Below are positions 36,488 through 45,239 of a DNA stretch of 64,000 bases, piece by piece; position 1 is the stretch's first letter; every line of letters starts with the position of its first letter. The DNA is from Mesorhizobium sp. M9A.F.Ca.ET.002.03.1.2 (GTDB lineage Bacteria > Pseudomonadota > Alphaproteobacteria > Rhizobiales > Rhizobiaceae). Made by a program: the position numbers and the translations under genes. Location of the stretch: NCBI RefSeq assembly GCF_003952365.1, contig NZ_CP034443.1, forward strand, positions 3,527,001-3,591,000, given 5' to 3'. The notes beneath the pieces were generated by a model, which was given only the letters and a program-made list of their open reading frames with translations, searched no databases and was not told the origin of the DNA.

Positions 36488-38233
36488 ATGTCGCATCCCC
36501 ATCCATCCGAGCCGCCGCGAACGGCCCTCGCGGCGGTTCTGGCTTCCTTCCGGCGAGCGTTGGCGGGAATTGCGTTGATGAGCGGCGTCGTCAATGTTCT
36601 GGCACTGACCGGCTCGTTCTTCATGCTGCAGGTCTACGATCGCGTCATACCTGGCCGCAGTGTGCCGACGCTCGTCGGGCTTGCCGTGTTTGCCGGCACC
36701 CTCTTTGTTTTTCAGGGCGTTCTTGAGCTCATCCGGTCGCGGCTGCTCGTGCGTGTTGGAATGGCCCTGGACGCGCAGTTGAGCGGACAGGCCTTAACCG
36801 CCCTTATGCATTTGCCGTTGCGCACCAAGCTCGCAGGCGACGGCCTTCAGTCATTGCGCGATCTGGACCAGGTGCGGTCGTTTCTGTCGAGCATGGGCCC
36901 GACCGCGCTTTTCGACCTGCCGTGGATGCCGCTCTATCTCGCAATCTGCTTCCTGTTCCACTTCTGGATCGGGATGACGGCACTGGCCGGCGCTGTGATA
37001 CTCTTCAGTCTGACGTTGTTTGCCGAAGCGCGCACAAGAGAACCTGTGAAAAGGGCCAACGGCCAGGCCGCAGCGCGCAACATGCTTGCCGAGGCGACGC
37101 GTCGCAATGCCGAGGTTCTGCAGGCTATGGGCTTTGGCACGCGCATCGCTGAGCGCTGGTCCAGCGTCAACGCCGATTATCTGGACACGAACGCGAAAGC
37201 CAGCGATTTGGCTGGGACCCTAGGAACGCTCTCGAAGGTCCTGCGCATGATGCTGCAGTCGGGCATCCTGGCGATTGGCGCCTACCTGGTCATTCATCAG
37301 GAAGCCACGGCCGGGATCATGATCGCCAGTTCGATCATGATGAGCCGGGCGCTCGCACCGATCGAACTGGCTATCGCCCACTGGAAGGGCTTCGTCACCG
37401 CGCGCCAGGCATGGGCCCGGCTGACGCAGCTTTTGGCGCTGCTTCCCAAAACCATACCGACCGTCTCGCTAGCGGCGCCTATATCTGCTCTTTCGGTCGA
37501 AGGCATCAGCGTCACGCCGCCGGGCGAGCCCCGTGTGGTCGTGCAAGACGTCGCCTTTGCATTGGAAAAAGGCGCCGGCCTCGGCATCATCGGACCGAGC
37601 GCTTCGGGCAAATCGTCGCTCGTCCGTGCGATTGCCGGCATATGGCTCCCGGTCCGCGGAACCGTCAGGCTGGATGGCGCAACGCTCGATCAATGGTCGC
37701 CGGAACAACTGGGCAACCATGTCGGCTACCTGCCGCAGGATGTGCAACTGTTCGACGGCACCATTGCCGAGAATATCGCGCGCTTCGAACCGCAAGCGCC
37801 ATCGGACAAGATACTTGAGGCCGCGCGAGCAGCCGGGGTTCATGATCTCGTCATCCATCTGCCGGAAGGCTACGAGACGCGGATTGGCGAGGCAGGGTCG
37901 GCGCTTTCGGCCGGCCAGAGGCAGCGGGTTGCGCTCGCCCGGGCTCTTTATGGCGACCCGTTCCTGGTCATCCTCGATGAGCCGAATTCCAACCTTGACG
38001 CGGAAGGCGAAGCCGCCTTGACGGAAGCAATCCAGGGTGTGCGTGCACGTGGCGGCATCGCCGTCGTGGTGGCACATCGGCCGAGCGCGCTTGCAAGCCT
38101 GGATCAGGTCCTGGTCATGGCAAATGGCCGCGTCCAAGTGTTTGGCCCCAAGAATGATGTCTTGAACAAGGTAACCCGTCCGGGAGGCGTTCCTCTGAAG
38201 GTCGTCTCTGGTCCTGAAGGATCTCCATCCTGA
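36488..38233 (+). CDS. prsD: Type I secretion ABC transporter (PrsD/PrtD family)
   Basis: A 581-residue exporter half-transporter: six membrane helices in the first 300 residues (SFFMLQVYDRVIPGRSVPTL is the typical start) and an ATPase domain with Walker A GPSASGKS, signature LSAGQRQR and Walker B LVILDEPNSNLD. No C39 peptidase domain is present. It moves RTX proteins across the inner membrane; the glycanase just upstream is the evident cargo. ATG 36488 is taken over a GTG nine bases earlier, since neither has a clear ribosome site. Confidence 0.9.
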   Translation: MSHPHPSEPPRTALAAVLASFRRALAGIALMSGVVNVLALTGSFFMLQVYDRVIPGRSVPTLVGLAVFAGTLFVFQGVLELIRSRLLVRVGMALDAQLSGQALTALMHLPLRTKLAGDGLQSLRDLDQVRSFLSSMGPTALFDLPWMPLYLAICFLFHFWIGMTALAGAVILFSLTLFAEARTREPVKRANGQAAARNMLAEATRRNAEVLQAMGFGTRIAERWSSVNADYLDTNAKASDLAGTLGTLSKVLRMMLQSGILAIGAYLVIHQEATAGIMIASSIMMSRALAPIELAIAHWKGFVTARQAWARLTQLLALLPKTIPTVSLAAPISALSVEGISVTPPGEPRVVVQDVAFALEKGAGLGIIGPSASGKSSLVRAIAGIWLPVRGTVRLDGATLDQWSPEQLGNHVGYLPQDVQLFDGTIAENIARFEPQAPSDKILEAARAAGVHDLVIHLPEGYETRIGEAGSALSAGQRQRVALARALYGDPFLVILDEPNSNLDAEGEAALTEAIQGVRARGGIAVVVAHRPSALASLDQVLVMANGRVQVFGPKNDVLNKVTRPGGVPLKVVSGPEGSPS

Positions 38234-39543
38234 TGGCACAACGCACTGCATCCGCGATTGACCGGACCCTTCGGCGCTATCTGCTTGGTGGGGTCGCAGC
38301 TTGCATCCTTCTGATTGGTGGCGCGGGAAGCCTGGCCGCCGTTACCGAGATATCCGGGGCTGTCATTGCTTCGGGAAAGCTGGTCGTCGATTCCAGCGTC
38401 AAGAAGGTACAGCATCCGACGGGTGGCGTTGTCGGTCAAATCTCAGTCCGGGAAGGCGATGCCGTAAAGGCGGGTCAGGTTTTGATCCGCCTCGACGAGA
38501 CCGTCACCCGGGCCAATCTGGCGATCGTCACAAAGGGCCTGGACGAATTCGAGGCCCGCTTGGCGCGCCTCGAGGCCGAGCGTAGTGGCACCGAAACGAT
38601 TTCATTTCCATCTTCGCTCACGTCGCGGCAGGACGGTCATGAGATCGGCCGTGCGATGGCCGGCGAGCAGTCGTTGTTCGAATTTCGCCGGCAAGCACGC
38701 GCTGGCCAGAAGGCTCAGTTGAGAGAGCGTATCGCTCAGCTCACCGAAGAAGTTTCCGGCCTGACCGAGCAAAAGCATGCCAAAAGCCAGGAAATCGAGT
38801 TGATCGGGTTTGAACTTGAGGGGATGCGCAAACTCTGGCAGCGCAAGCTGGTCTCAATTGACCGCATAACCGCACTCGAACGCGATGCCGTCCGGCTTCA
38901 AGGCGAGCATGGGCAACTGACTGCGGCCATAGCGCAGTCGAAGGGCCGTACGTCCGAAATCCGTTTGCAGATCATTCAGATCGATCAGGATTTGCGCAGC
39001 GAGGTGGCGAGCGAACTGCGTGACGTCCAGGCAAAGATTTCCGAATTCGTCGAGCGCAAGGTTTCGGCCGAAGATCAGCTCAGGCGGATCGATATACGCA
39101 GTCCGCAGACCGGCGTCGTACATCAGCTCGCTGTGCACACAGTCGGGGGCGTTATTTCTCCCGGAGAGCTGATCATGCTCATTGTTCCGGTCACCGACGA
39201 CCTGACCGTCGAAGCGCGTGTGGTTCCGCAAGATATCGATCAGCTGACACCAAGGCAGACCGCAACCTTGCGGCTTTCGGCCTTCAATCAACAGATAACG
39301 CCGGAGCTGAATGGTGTGGTCCGGGAAATTTCCCCGGATCTCAGTATCGATGAGCAAAGCGGCGCCGGCTTCTATACTGTGCGTCTCAGCCTGCCACGCA
39401 CCGAACTTACGAGACTGAAAGGCCTGGTTCTGACGCCAGGCATGCCTGTCGAAGTATTCTTTTCGACCGGCAGCCGCACGATGTTGTCCTATCTCGTAAA
39501 GCCTTTGGCCGATCAGGTCCAGCGGGCATTCAGAGAGCAGTGA
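38233..39543 (+). CDS. prsE: HlyD-family periplasmic adaptor of type I secretion (PrsE-like)
   Basis: A 436-residue membrane-fusion protein: one N-terminal membrane helix (YLLGGVAACILLIGGAGSLA), a lipoyl half-motif (HPTGGVVGQISVREGDAVKAGQVL), a long coiled coil at about 130-285 and the second half-motif (IRSPQTGVVHQLAVHTVGG). It links the exporter to an outer-membrane channel, which is not encoded nearby. It overlaps the exporter gene by one base (TGATG). Confidence 0.9.
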   Translation: MAQRTASAIDRTLRRYLLGGVAACILLIGGAGSLAAVTEISGAVIASGKLVVDSSVKKVQHPTGGVVGQISVREGDAVKAGQVLIRLDETVTRANLAIVTKGLDEFEARLARLEAERSGTETISFPSSLTSRQDGHEIGRAMAGEQSLFEFRRQARAGQKAQLRERIAQLTEEVSGLTEQKHAKSQEIELIGFELEGMRKLWQRKLVSIDRITALERDAVRLQGEHGQLTAAIAQSKGRTSEIRLQIIQIDQDLRSEVASELRDVQAKISEFVERKVSAEDQLRRIDIRSPQTGVVHQLAVHTVGGVISPGELIMLIVPVTDDLTVEARVVPQDIDQLTPRQTATLRLSAFNQQITPELNGVVREISPDLSIDEQSGAGFYTVRLSLPRTELTRLKGLVLTPGMPVEVFFSTGSRTMLSYLVKPLADQVQRAFREQ

Positions 39544-39694
39544 GTTGTGCTGCTCCCGTTGGGCTGCACGGTCGCCGGGCATGCCATTGCTTGAAGCTCT
39601 TCGTCGGGCGCCAGCCAGACACCACGGAGAACGGCAAGGCAACATGGCATATCCGAACGCTCTGCCGCGCCTAGGGCATTCAATTCCCGTATGG

Positions 39695-39868
39695 CTAGTT
39701 GGTCTTCAATTGGCCGACGCGATTTTCGGCGATCCAACGGGCGGCGAGCACCAGCGCGCCCATGCTGAAATCCTTACCGTGCCTGGCCACCATTTCTTCC
39801 GACAGTCTGGCGAGCCGTTCGAAAAACTCGTCCTTGCTCTCGTCCTCGGGAGTGGGTGCGGTTTGCAT
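39695..39868 (-). CDS. Small hypothetical protein, 57 residues, last gene of the WD40 operon
   Basis: A short gene with an excellent ribosome site (AGGAGGAAAAA before the ATG at 39868). The product starts MQTAPTPEDESKDEFFERL, is acidic and helical in its first half, and ends GALVLAARWIAENRVGQLKT. It begins 33 bp after the WD40 gene stop, so it should be co-transcribed. No family is recognised. The pattern (amphipathic helices, no signal) suits a small adaptor. Confidence 0.65.
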   Translation of the reverse strand: MQTAPTPEDESKDEFFERLARLSEEMVARHGKDFSMGALVLAARWIAENRVGQLKTN

Positions 39869-39901
39869 TTTTTCCTCCTGTCTCTTGCGGGTCTGTTTCC
39901 G

Positions 39902-41029
39902 TCATTTGAACATTTGCACGGGAAAGGTGACGATCGCGGCGGTGCCGTCGACGGCGCCCACCGCCAGATGCCGCCCGTCGCCGGACCAGGCAAGCGCGAT
40001 CACCGCACTGCCCAAGGGCCTGACGAGGAGTTCGCCGGGCGCGCCGATCTGGGCGATGCTGATCCGGCCGTTGGCGTAGCCGGCCGCGATGAGTTTCTTC
40101 TCCGGGTGCGCCGCCACGGTTTCGATCAAAACCAGCCCGGTGCGGCCCGTCTCCAGTGCGCCAGACTTTTTGTCGCCGAGGGGAGGAGCGGTCATCGACC
40201 AGCCGGCGATCCGGAATGCGCCCGATGCGAACAGCGCATTGTTCGGCAGGCTCCAGCACACCGTCCGGACCGGTGAGGGAAATCCCGCGACAATGTCAGT
40301 CCGGCCATCGGCTACGCTGACCAGGGCAAAGCCCCCGGCTTCGAGCCCGCAGGCCAGCCATGTGCCGTCGCCACTCCAGCGGATCGATACCGGGCGCGCC
40401 GAAAAAGACACCTCGCGTATCGGGGTGGCGTCGCCGTCGACCGCCCAGATCGATAGTCCATTATCCAGGCCGCTGGCTAGGTACCGCCCATCTGGCGAAA
40501 AGGCGAGAGCCTCCGTGGGCTGTGTCGCTCCATGTCGCAATCTTATCGCATCGTCTTGGTTGCGCGACAGGAAGACGTCCTGGCCGTTGCTGGCGGCCGT
40601 CGCCGCCCCCTTGGCACTATGGTCGATGGCGACGATCGGTCCATCGATCTTGACCAGCGCTTCCACAACATCTCCGCCCGCAGTCAGATGCACCGCTTCG
40701 CCCCGCGCCGTTCCGACGAGGAAGCTAGACCGAAGATAGCTGGCGAGCGGGACGTCTCCATCTCCCAACGCAACGGTGGCGATCAGCGGCGCCGGTGACC
40801 TCTCCCGCGGGCGGATCGTCGTCTGGCCGAGATCGCCGCTCACCCTAATTCGCGACTCGGGCGGCTCCTGGTCGGCTACCGCAGCGATGGCAACCGTTCC
40901 GTCCACGCAGGTGAATGCAACAGCCGAGCCATCAGTGCTGAAGCGCAGATTGGCGATCGCCGACGCGCGATGCCAGCTTCGCGCCAGAAGGTCGAACAAG
41001 GTCAGGTTCTGTATCGCGTGCTGGTTCAT
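39902..41029 (-). CDS. WD40-like beta-propeller repeat protein
   Basis: A 375-residue protein built from repeats of about 40 residues with WD40-type strands: ANLRFSTDGSAVAFTCVDGT, EALAFSPDGRYLASGLDNGL, VSIRWSGDGTWLACGLEAGG, VIALAWSGDGRHLAVGAVDGT. About seven blades can be counted. There is no signal peptide, so it acts in the cytoplasm, most likely as a scaffold. ATG 41029 (the second M) leaves GAAGGGA at a normal distance. It is read away from the monooxygenase operon, in a unit of four unrecognised genes. Confidence 0.75.
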   Translation of the reverse strand: MNQHAIQNLTLFDLLARSWHRASAIANLRFSTDGSAVAFTCVDGTVAIAAVADQEPPESRIRVSGDLGQTTIRPRERSPAPLIATVALGDGDVPLASYLRSSFLVGTARGEAVHLTAGGDVVEALVKIDGPIVAIDHSAKGAATAASNGQDVFLSRNQDDAIRLRHGATQPTEALAFSPDGRYLASGLDNGLSIWAVDGDATPIREVSFSARPVSIRWSGDGTWLACGLEAGGFALVSVADGRTDIVAGFPSPVRTVCWSLPNNALFASGAFRIAGWSMTAPPLGDKKSGALETGRTGLVLIETVAAHPEKKLIAAGYANGRISIAQIGAPGELLVRPLGSAVIALAWSGDGRHLAVGAVDGTAAIVTFPVQMFK

Positions 41030-41047
41030 GACCATTCCCTTCGTCAG

Positions 41048-41356
41048 TTACCCCTCGGTCGCCGCGAGGCTGCGGTCGACGTCCTCGACGTCGCTCTCCG
41101 CGGCGACGATGCGCTGCTCGCACGCCGCGCATGCCAGCATGGCCGCCGCGGCTCTCTCCTCCGCCTCATGCAAGTCCTGCACCAGTTGCGCGCTGGCGCC
41201 GCTCCTGCCGATTTCGAGCTCCAGGCGCAGCACATCCATCTCGACACCGGCACGTTTCTGATTGAGCCGCAGCGCCTCGGCTGTGAGCGCGGAAACGTTG
41301 GCGACGAGTGCCAGCCGTCGCGGGAGCAGCGCGTCACGATCGGCAATTTGATGCAT
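41048..41356 (-). CDS. Hypothetical helical protein, 102 residues
   Basis: Starts MHQIADRDALLPRRLALVAN after a CGGAGG ribosome site. The whole chain is predicted helical and Ala/Glu-rich, with the stretch EAEERAAAAMLACAACEQRI containing two close cysteines, so probably a coiled-coil dimer. Gaps to both neighbours are 11-18 bp, so it is in an operon with the WD40 gene and the frameshifted gene. No function can be assigned. Confidence 0.65.
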   Translation of the reverse strand: MHQIADRDALLPRRLALVANVSALTAEALRLNQKRAGVEMDVLRLELEIGRSGASAQLVQDLHEAEERAAAAMLACAACEQRIVAAESDVEDVDRSLAATEG

Positions 41357-41367
41357 CGGATCCTCCG

Positions 41368-41843
41368 TCATTCTTCGCTTCCAGGCGCCGTTCCCGGCGG
41401 TTTTTCGAAAGCCGACAGCAATCCGGGTAACGTGCCGGCCTGCGATTGGAATTGCTTTTCGGCCGTTTCGATGTGGCTCTTGAGCTGATCCCAGATGTCG
41501 ACCCGGATCATCGATGTCGTGTCGCCGGTGAGGTGCTCGATCTCGTCGATGCGGAACTGGCGCGACAGCGAAACACCGGAAAACACGAACTCGCGCAGCA
41601 GATCGCATGGTTCTCGATGAACAGATGGATCATCGGATGCGTTTCCGTGGTGATGCCGCTGGTGGCAAGCTCGGCCCGGATGAAGTCCTGGAAGTGGCTC
41701 TGCAGGCGGTACTGGCTCTCGCCCATGAAGCGCATGACAAAGACCAGGTCGCGGGGCATCAGCCTGACAAGATCGCCGGTGACGCCGTCGGCCTGGCTCG
41801 ACATTGGCCCTGGTGGCCGACGGCTGTCCTTGTCGTTGGGCAT
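41368..41843 (-). pseudogene. Hypothetical gene with an internal frameshift, first of the WD40 operon
   Basis: The first frame runs from ATG 41843 (MPNDKDSRRPPGPMSSQADG) through FIRAELATSGITTETHPMIH to about 41600. A second frame then continues sensibly as DLLREFVFSGVSLSRQFRID and EHLTGDTTSMIRVDIWDQLK to the stop at 41368. One base seems to be lost around 41595-41625. Joined, the product would have 158 mostly helical residues. Both parts keep protein-like composition, so the break is recent or a sequence error. No family recognised. Confidence 0.65.
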
Positions 41844-41986
41844 CGTCTCTCTCCAGCGCTAGACCCATTCATGGGCTGTTGCGCTCAGATAGTATACGGA
41901 GATTGTGAATTGAATAGATGAAAATGTATTTCTGCATATGCTGCGAGTGCTAAGTAATATGTTGCAATTGCGAAATAAATATAAAT

Positions 41987-42013
41987 ATTACAGGTGTAAT
42001 TTACAACTGTAAA
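41987..42013 (+). promoter_or_regulatory. Twin dyads, candidate enhancer sites for the sigma-54 activator
   Basis: Two perfect, adjoining dyads: ATTACA-GG-TGTAAT (41987-42000) and TTTACA-AC-TGTAAA (42000-42013), centres 13 bp apart. They lie roughly 85-110 bp upstream of the -24/-12 promoter at 42098, the usual place for upstream activator sequences. The activator encoded at 51.6-53.7 kb is the likely ligand (inference). Confidence 0.65.
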
Positions 42014-42097
42014 AGAACGTTACGGTGGCTGTCTTTTCAGATATCGAAAACAGCTTTGTTTCCGCTTGAATGCCGACGGTAGACCCTATTTCCAATC

Positions 42098-42113
42098 TGG
42101 CACGGCGCTTGCT
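42098..42113 (+). promoter_or_regulatory. Sigma-54 (-24/-12) promoter of the monooxygenase operon
   Basis: TGGCACG-GCGC-TTGCT matches the RpoN consensus at every key position, with GG at 42099-42100 and GC at 42111-42112. Transcription should start near 42123-42125, leaving a leader of about 280 bases before the large-subunit gene. I see no convincing gene in that leader. Confidence 0.9.
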
Positions 42114-42403
42114 TCGTTCATTTTCACAAGAAGCCCATCGCGCTTTTACGCGGTGCCAAAAGAACGAAGGAACGGAGGAAGCAGGGACAAGTCACGTCCG
42201 CTTCGATACGCCCATCGCAAGTGCGGTTGGTGCCGCGGTCTCTGCCCTCGAAAACCTTTGCCACGATCCACTTGAATGGCCGGACCACGAGTCGCGCCTG
42301 AACGCGCAACCCTTTGTCATGCCGTTCGCACTCTCACTGGCGGTGCCGTGCGCCGCCTCATGCCGGGGGTCAAGGGACCTGCGGCTCAACTTGGTGGAGG
42401 CTT

Positions 42404-44077
42404 ATGACCATGACGTCTCTGACGCTCAACAAGATAACCTCGCAACGCGGAATCTCCGTTGGCGAGGCAACCAAGAAGATTGCAGATCTCGGCTGGAATC
42501 CTTCCTACGTCCAGGAAGCGATGACGTTTCCGACGGACTACAAGATCAACAAGACGCCGCGCGACCCAATGAAGCAGGTCCTGCGGTCTTATTTTCCGAT
42601 GCAGGAAGAGAAGGACAATCGTGTCTACGGCGCGCTGGATGCGGCGTTGCGCGGCGACATGTTCCGCAACGTGGAACCGCGCTGGGTCGAGTGGATGAAA
42701 CTCTTCCTCGCGATCATTCCGTTCCCGGAAATTTCTGCTGCCCGCTCGATGGCGATGGTCGCCCGTATCGCGCCGGGTGAGGAGCTCAGAACCGGCTTCA
42801 CCATGCAGATGATCGACGAGTTCCGTCACTCGACGATCCAGATGAACCTGAAGAAATGGTACATGGAGAACTACATCGATCCGGCCGGCTTCGACATCAC
42901 TGAGGAAGCCTTCGGAAAATGCTACGCGACGACCATCGGCCGGCAGTTCGCGGAAGGCTTCATCACCGGCGACACGATGACCGCCGCCTGCATGTACCTG
43001 ACCGTGGTCGCCGAGACCGCCTTCACCAATACGCTGTTCGTCGCCATGCCTTCGGAAGCCGCCCGCAACGGCGACTATGCGCTGCCCACCGTCTTCCTGT
43101 CGGTGCAGTCGGACGAGAGCCGGCATATCGGCAATGGCCACTCGCTGCTGATGGCCGCGCTCAAGGAGCCGGAGAACCACCTCTTGCTCGAGCGCGATCT
43201 GCGCTACGCCTTTTGGCAGAACCATGCGATCGTCGATGCGGCCATCGGCACCTTCATCGAATACGGCACCACCAACCGCGACAAGAACAAGGAGTCTTAC
43301 GCGGAAATGTGGCACCGCTGGATCTATGAAGACTACTATCGCACCTACATGCTGCCGCTCGAGAAATACGGCATCAAGGTCCATCACGATGACGTTCAGG
43401 CGGCCTGGGAGCGCATCACCAAGAAGAACTATGTCCACAAGGTCGGACAGTTCTTCGCGGTCGGCTGGCCGGTCAATTTCTGGCGCATCGAAGCCCAGAC
43501 CGACAAGGACTTCGAGTGGTTCGAGCACAAATATCCGGGCTGGTACGCCGAGTTCGGCGACTTCTGGAAATGGTACGCCAAGCTCAGCCACAAGGGCGAG
43601 AAGGTGCTGCTGTTCAACAGCGACGTCGGCTACGTCTATCCGCACCGCTGCTGGTCCTGCCTCGTTCCCTGCCTGATCCGCGAGGACATGGTTGTCGGCG
43701 AGATCGACGGCCAGCTGCACACCTTCGCCCACGAACTCGACAAATGGACTGCCACCGTGGCGTTCGCCGACGAGTATCAGGGACGTCCGACACCCGCGAT
43801 GGGCCGCTTCAGCGGCAAGCGCGAGTGGGAGACGCTCTATGACGGCTGGGATCTGGCCGATGCGATCAAGGACCTGAACTTCGTCCGCTCCGACGGCAAG
43901 ACGCTGGTCCCGCAGCCGCATATGCGCTTCGACGACAAGGAGATGTGGACGCTCGACGACGTACGCGGCAACACGCTCGGGTCGCCGCTCAACGCGCTGC
44001 GTGCAATGTCGCCCGCGGACCGTGAGAAGCACCTAGCGGAATACCGGGCCGGCTTCACCATCAATCCCTGCAACTGA
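42404..44077 (+). CDS. mimA: Propane/acetone-type soluble di-iron monooxygenase, large (alpha) subunit
   Basis: Catalytic hydroxylase subunit, 557 residues. All six carboxylate/histidine iron ligands are present: Glu109, Glu139 (DEFRH), His142, Glu204 (VVAETAF), Glu238 (SDESRH) and His241. Their spacing equals that of MmoX of methane monooxygenase (114, 144, 147, 209, 243, 246). Sequence and gene order (large, reductase, small, coupling) match the PrmA/MimA group, which hydroxylates propane, acetone or phenol with O2 and NADH. The start at 42404 has GGTGGAGG. The actual substrate in this organism is not known. Confidence 0.93.
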   Translation: MTMTSLTLNKITSQRGISVGEATKKIADLGWNPSYVQEAMTFPTDYKINKTPRDPMKQVLRSYFPMQEEKDNRVYGALDAALRGDMFRNVEPRWVEWMKLFLAIIPFPEISAARSMAMVARIAPGEELRTGFTMQMIDEFRHSTIQMNLKKWYMENYIDPAGFDITEEAFGKCYATTIGRQFAEGFITGDTMTAACMYLTVVAETAFTNTLFVAMPSEAARNGDYALPTVFLSVQSDESRHIGNGHSLLMAALKEPENHLLLERDLRYAFWQNHAIVDAAIGTFIEYGTTNRDKNKESYAEMWHRWIYEDYYRTYMLPLEKYGIKVHHDDVQAAWERITKKNYVHKVGQFFAVGWPVNFWRIEAQTDKDFEWFEHKYPGWYAEFGDFWKWYAKLSHKGEKVLLFNSDVGYVYPHRCWSCLVPCLIREDMVVGEIDGQLHTFAHELDKWTATVAFADEYQGRPTPAMGRFSGKREWETLYDGWDLADAIKDLNFVRSDGKTLVPQPHMRFDDKEMWTLDDVRGNTLGSPLNALRAMSPADREKHLAEYRAGFTINPCN

Positions 44078-44089
44078 TCAGGCCAAAGG

Positions 44090-44116
44090 GGGCGGGTTCG
44101 TCCCGCCCTTCCTTTC
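44090..44116 (+). other. RNA hairpin between mimA and mimB
   Basis: A 7-bp stem GGGCGGG/CCCGCCC with a TTCGT loop is followed by TTCCTTTC, so it may act as a partial terminator or 3'-end stabiliser. It could give more hydroxylase large subunit than reductase. Confidence 0.5.
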
Positions 44117-44129
44117 ACTGGAGGTCCGT

Positions 44130-45191
44130 ATGTCGGAAACCCACACGGTCAGGCTCAGCCCGGTTGGCGTCGAATTCGATGTCGAGCATGGCGAAACGGT
44201 GCTCAACGCTGCGTTCCGCCAGGGCATCGCGCTGCCGCACGGTTGCAAGGAAGGGCAATGCTCCGCCTGCAAGAGCGTGTTGCTCGAAGGCGAAGTCGAC
44301 ATGCTCAAATACTCGACGTTCGCGCTGAACGACATGGAGAAGGAGAGCGGCCACGTCCTTTTGTGCCGCTGCATCGCCTACTCCGATCTGGAAGTCGAGC
44401 TTCTCAACTACGACGAGGAGATTTTGGCGAAAGCGATCGCCGTGAAGACGTTCAAAGGCCGGATTGCTCGAATCGAGCACCTGACCCACGACATTCGCGG
44501 CATCGAGATCGAACTCGGCTCGCCGATAAAGTTCTGGGCGGGGCAATATGTCGACATCACGGTTACCACGGAAAAAGGGGAGACGATTACGCGCTCGTTC
44601 TCCATGGCAAATACGCCGGACCAAACCCAAAAACTCTGCTTCATCATCAAAAAGTACCCTGAGGGAAAGTTCTCCGGAGAACTCGATTCCGGAGGAATCA
44701 AGGTCGGAGCCGAAGTCACCGTCGTCGGACCCTACGGAACCTGTTTCCGCCGGGAAGAACGGCAAGGACCCCTAGTCCTGGTTGGCGCCGGCTCGGGCAT
44801 GTCGCCGATCTGGTCGATCCTCAACGACCATCTGAAGAGCGGTGAGAAACGTCCGGTCTATTTCTTCTACGGCGCCCGCACCCGCAACGACCTGTTCTAT
44901 CTCGACAGGATCGCCGAGCTGGTCGGCAACCATTCCGACGTCACCTTCATTCCCGTGCTGTCGCACGCGACTGATGACGCCGAATGGCAAGGCGAACGCG
45001 GTTTCGTACACCAGAGTGTCGACGCCAAACTCAAGCAGCTGGCGGTCGACGGGCAGGGCGATGTCCATGCCTGTGGCCCGCCGCCGATGATCGATGCGCT
45101 TCAGCCGGTTCTGTTCATGAACGGGTTCGAGACGGAGCGGATCTTCTTCGACAAGTTCACCACATCGACAGGTGCTACGCCGACCCACTGA
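44130..45191 (+). CDS. mimB: Monooxygenase NADH reductase subunit (2Fe-2S ferredoxin plus FAD/NAD domains)
   Basis: Electron donor to the hydroxylase, 353 residues. A plant-type ferredoxin domain (1-95) carries the cluster cysteines 39, 44, 47 and 79. The FAD domain has the RSFS motif at 155-158. The NAD domain has GAGSGMSP at 219-226 and CGPPPM near 311. Length and order equal MmoC/PrmB. It uses NADH to feed electrons to the di-iron centre. Confidence 0.93.
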   Translation: MSETHTVRLSPVGVEFDVEHGETVLNAAFRQGIALPHGCKEGQCSACKSVLLEGEVDMLKYSTFALNDMEKESGHVLLCRCIAYSDLEVELLNYDEEILAKAIAVKTFKGRIARIEHLTHDIRGIEIELGSPIKFWAGQYVDITVTTEKGETITRSFSMANTPDQTQKLCFIIKKYPEGKFSGELDSGGIKVGAEVTVVGPYGTCFRREERQGPLVLVGAGSGMSPIWSILNDHLKSGEKRPVYFFYGARTRNDLFYLDRIAELVGNHSDVTFIPVLSHATDDAEWQGERGFVHQSVDAKLKQLAVDGQGDVHACGPPPMIDALQPVLFMNGFETERIFFDKFTTSTGATPTH

Positions 45192-45239
45192 GGGCGGCCA
45201 CGCAACTGCAACCACAACTGCAACAAGGGAGTGAAGACT

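Noticed and set aside
41595..41625. Programmed frameshift in the first WD40-set gene
   Set aside because: I see no slippery sequence on the coding strand, so mutation or sequence error is preferred.
42070..42780. 236-codon plus-strand frame in the monooxygenase leader
   Set aside because: It runs out of frame into mimA, has no ribosome site, and starts upstream of the sigma-54 promoter itself.
42386..44032. 548-codon minus-strand frame opposite the monooxygenase large subunit
   Set aside because: The opposite strand has all six iron ligands of a known enzyme; this frame has no motif.
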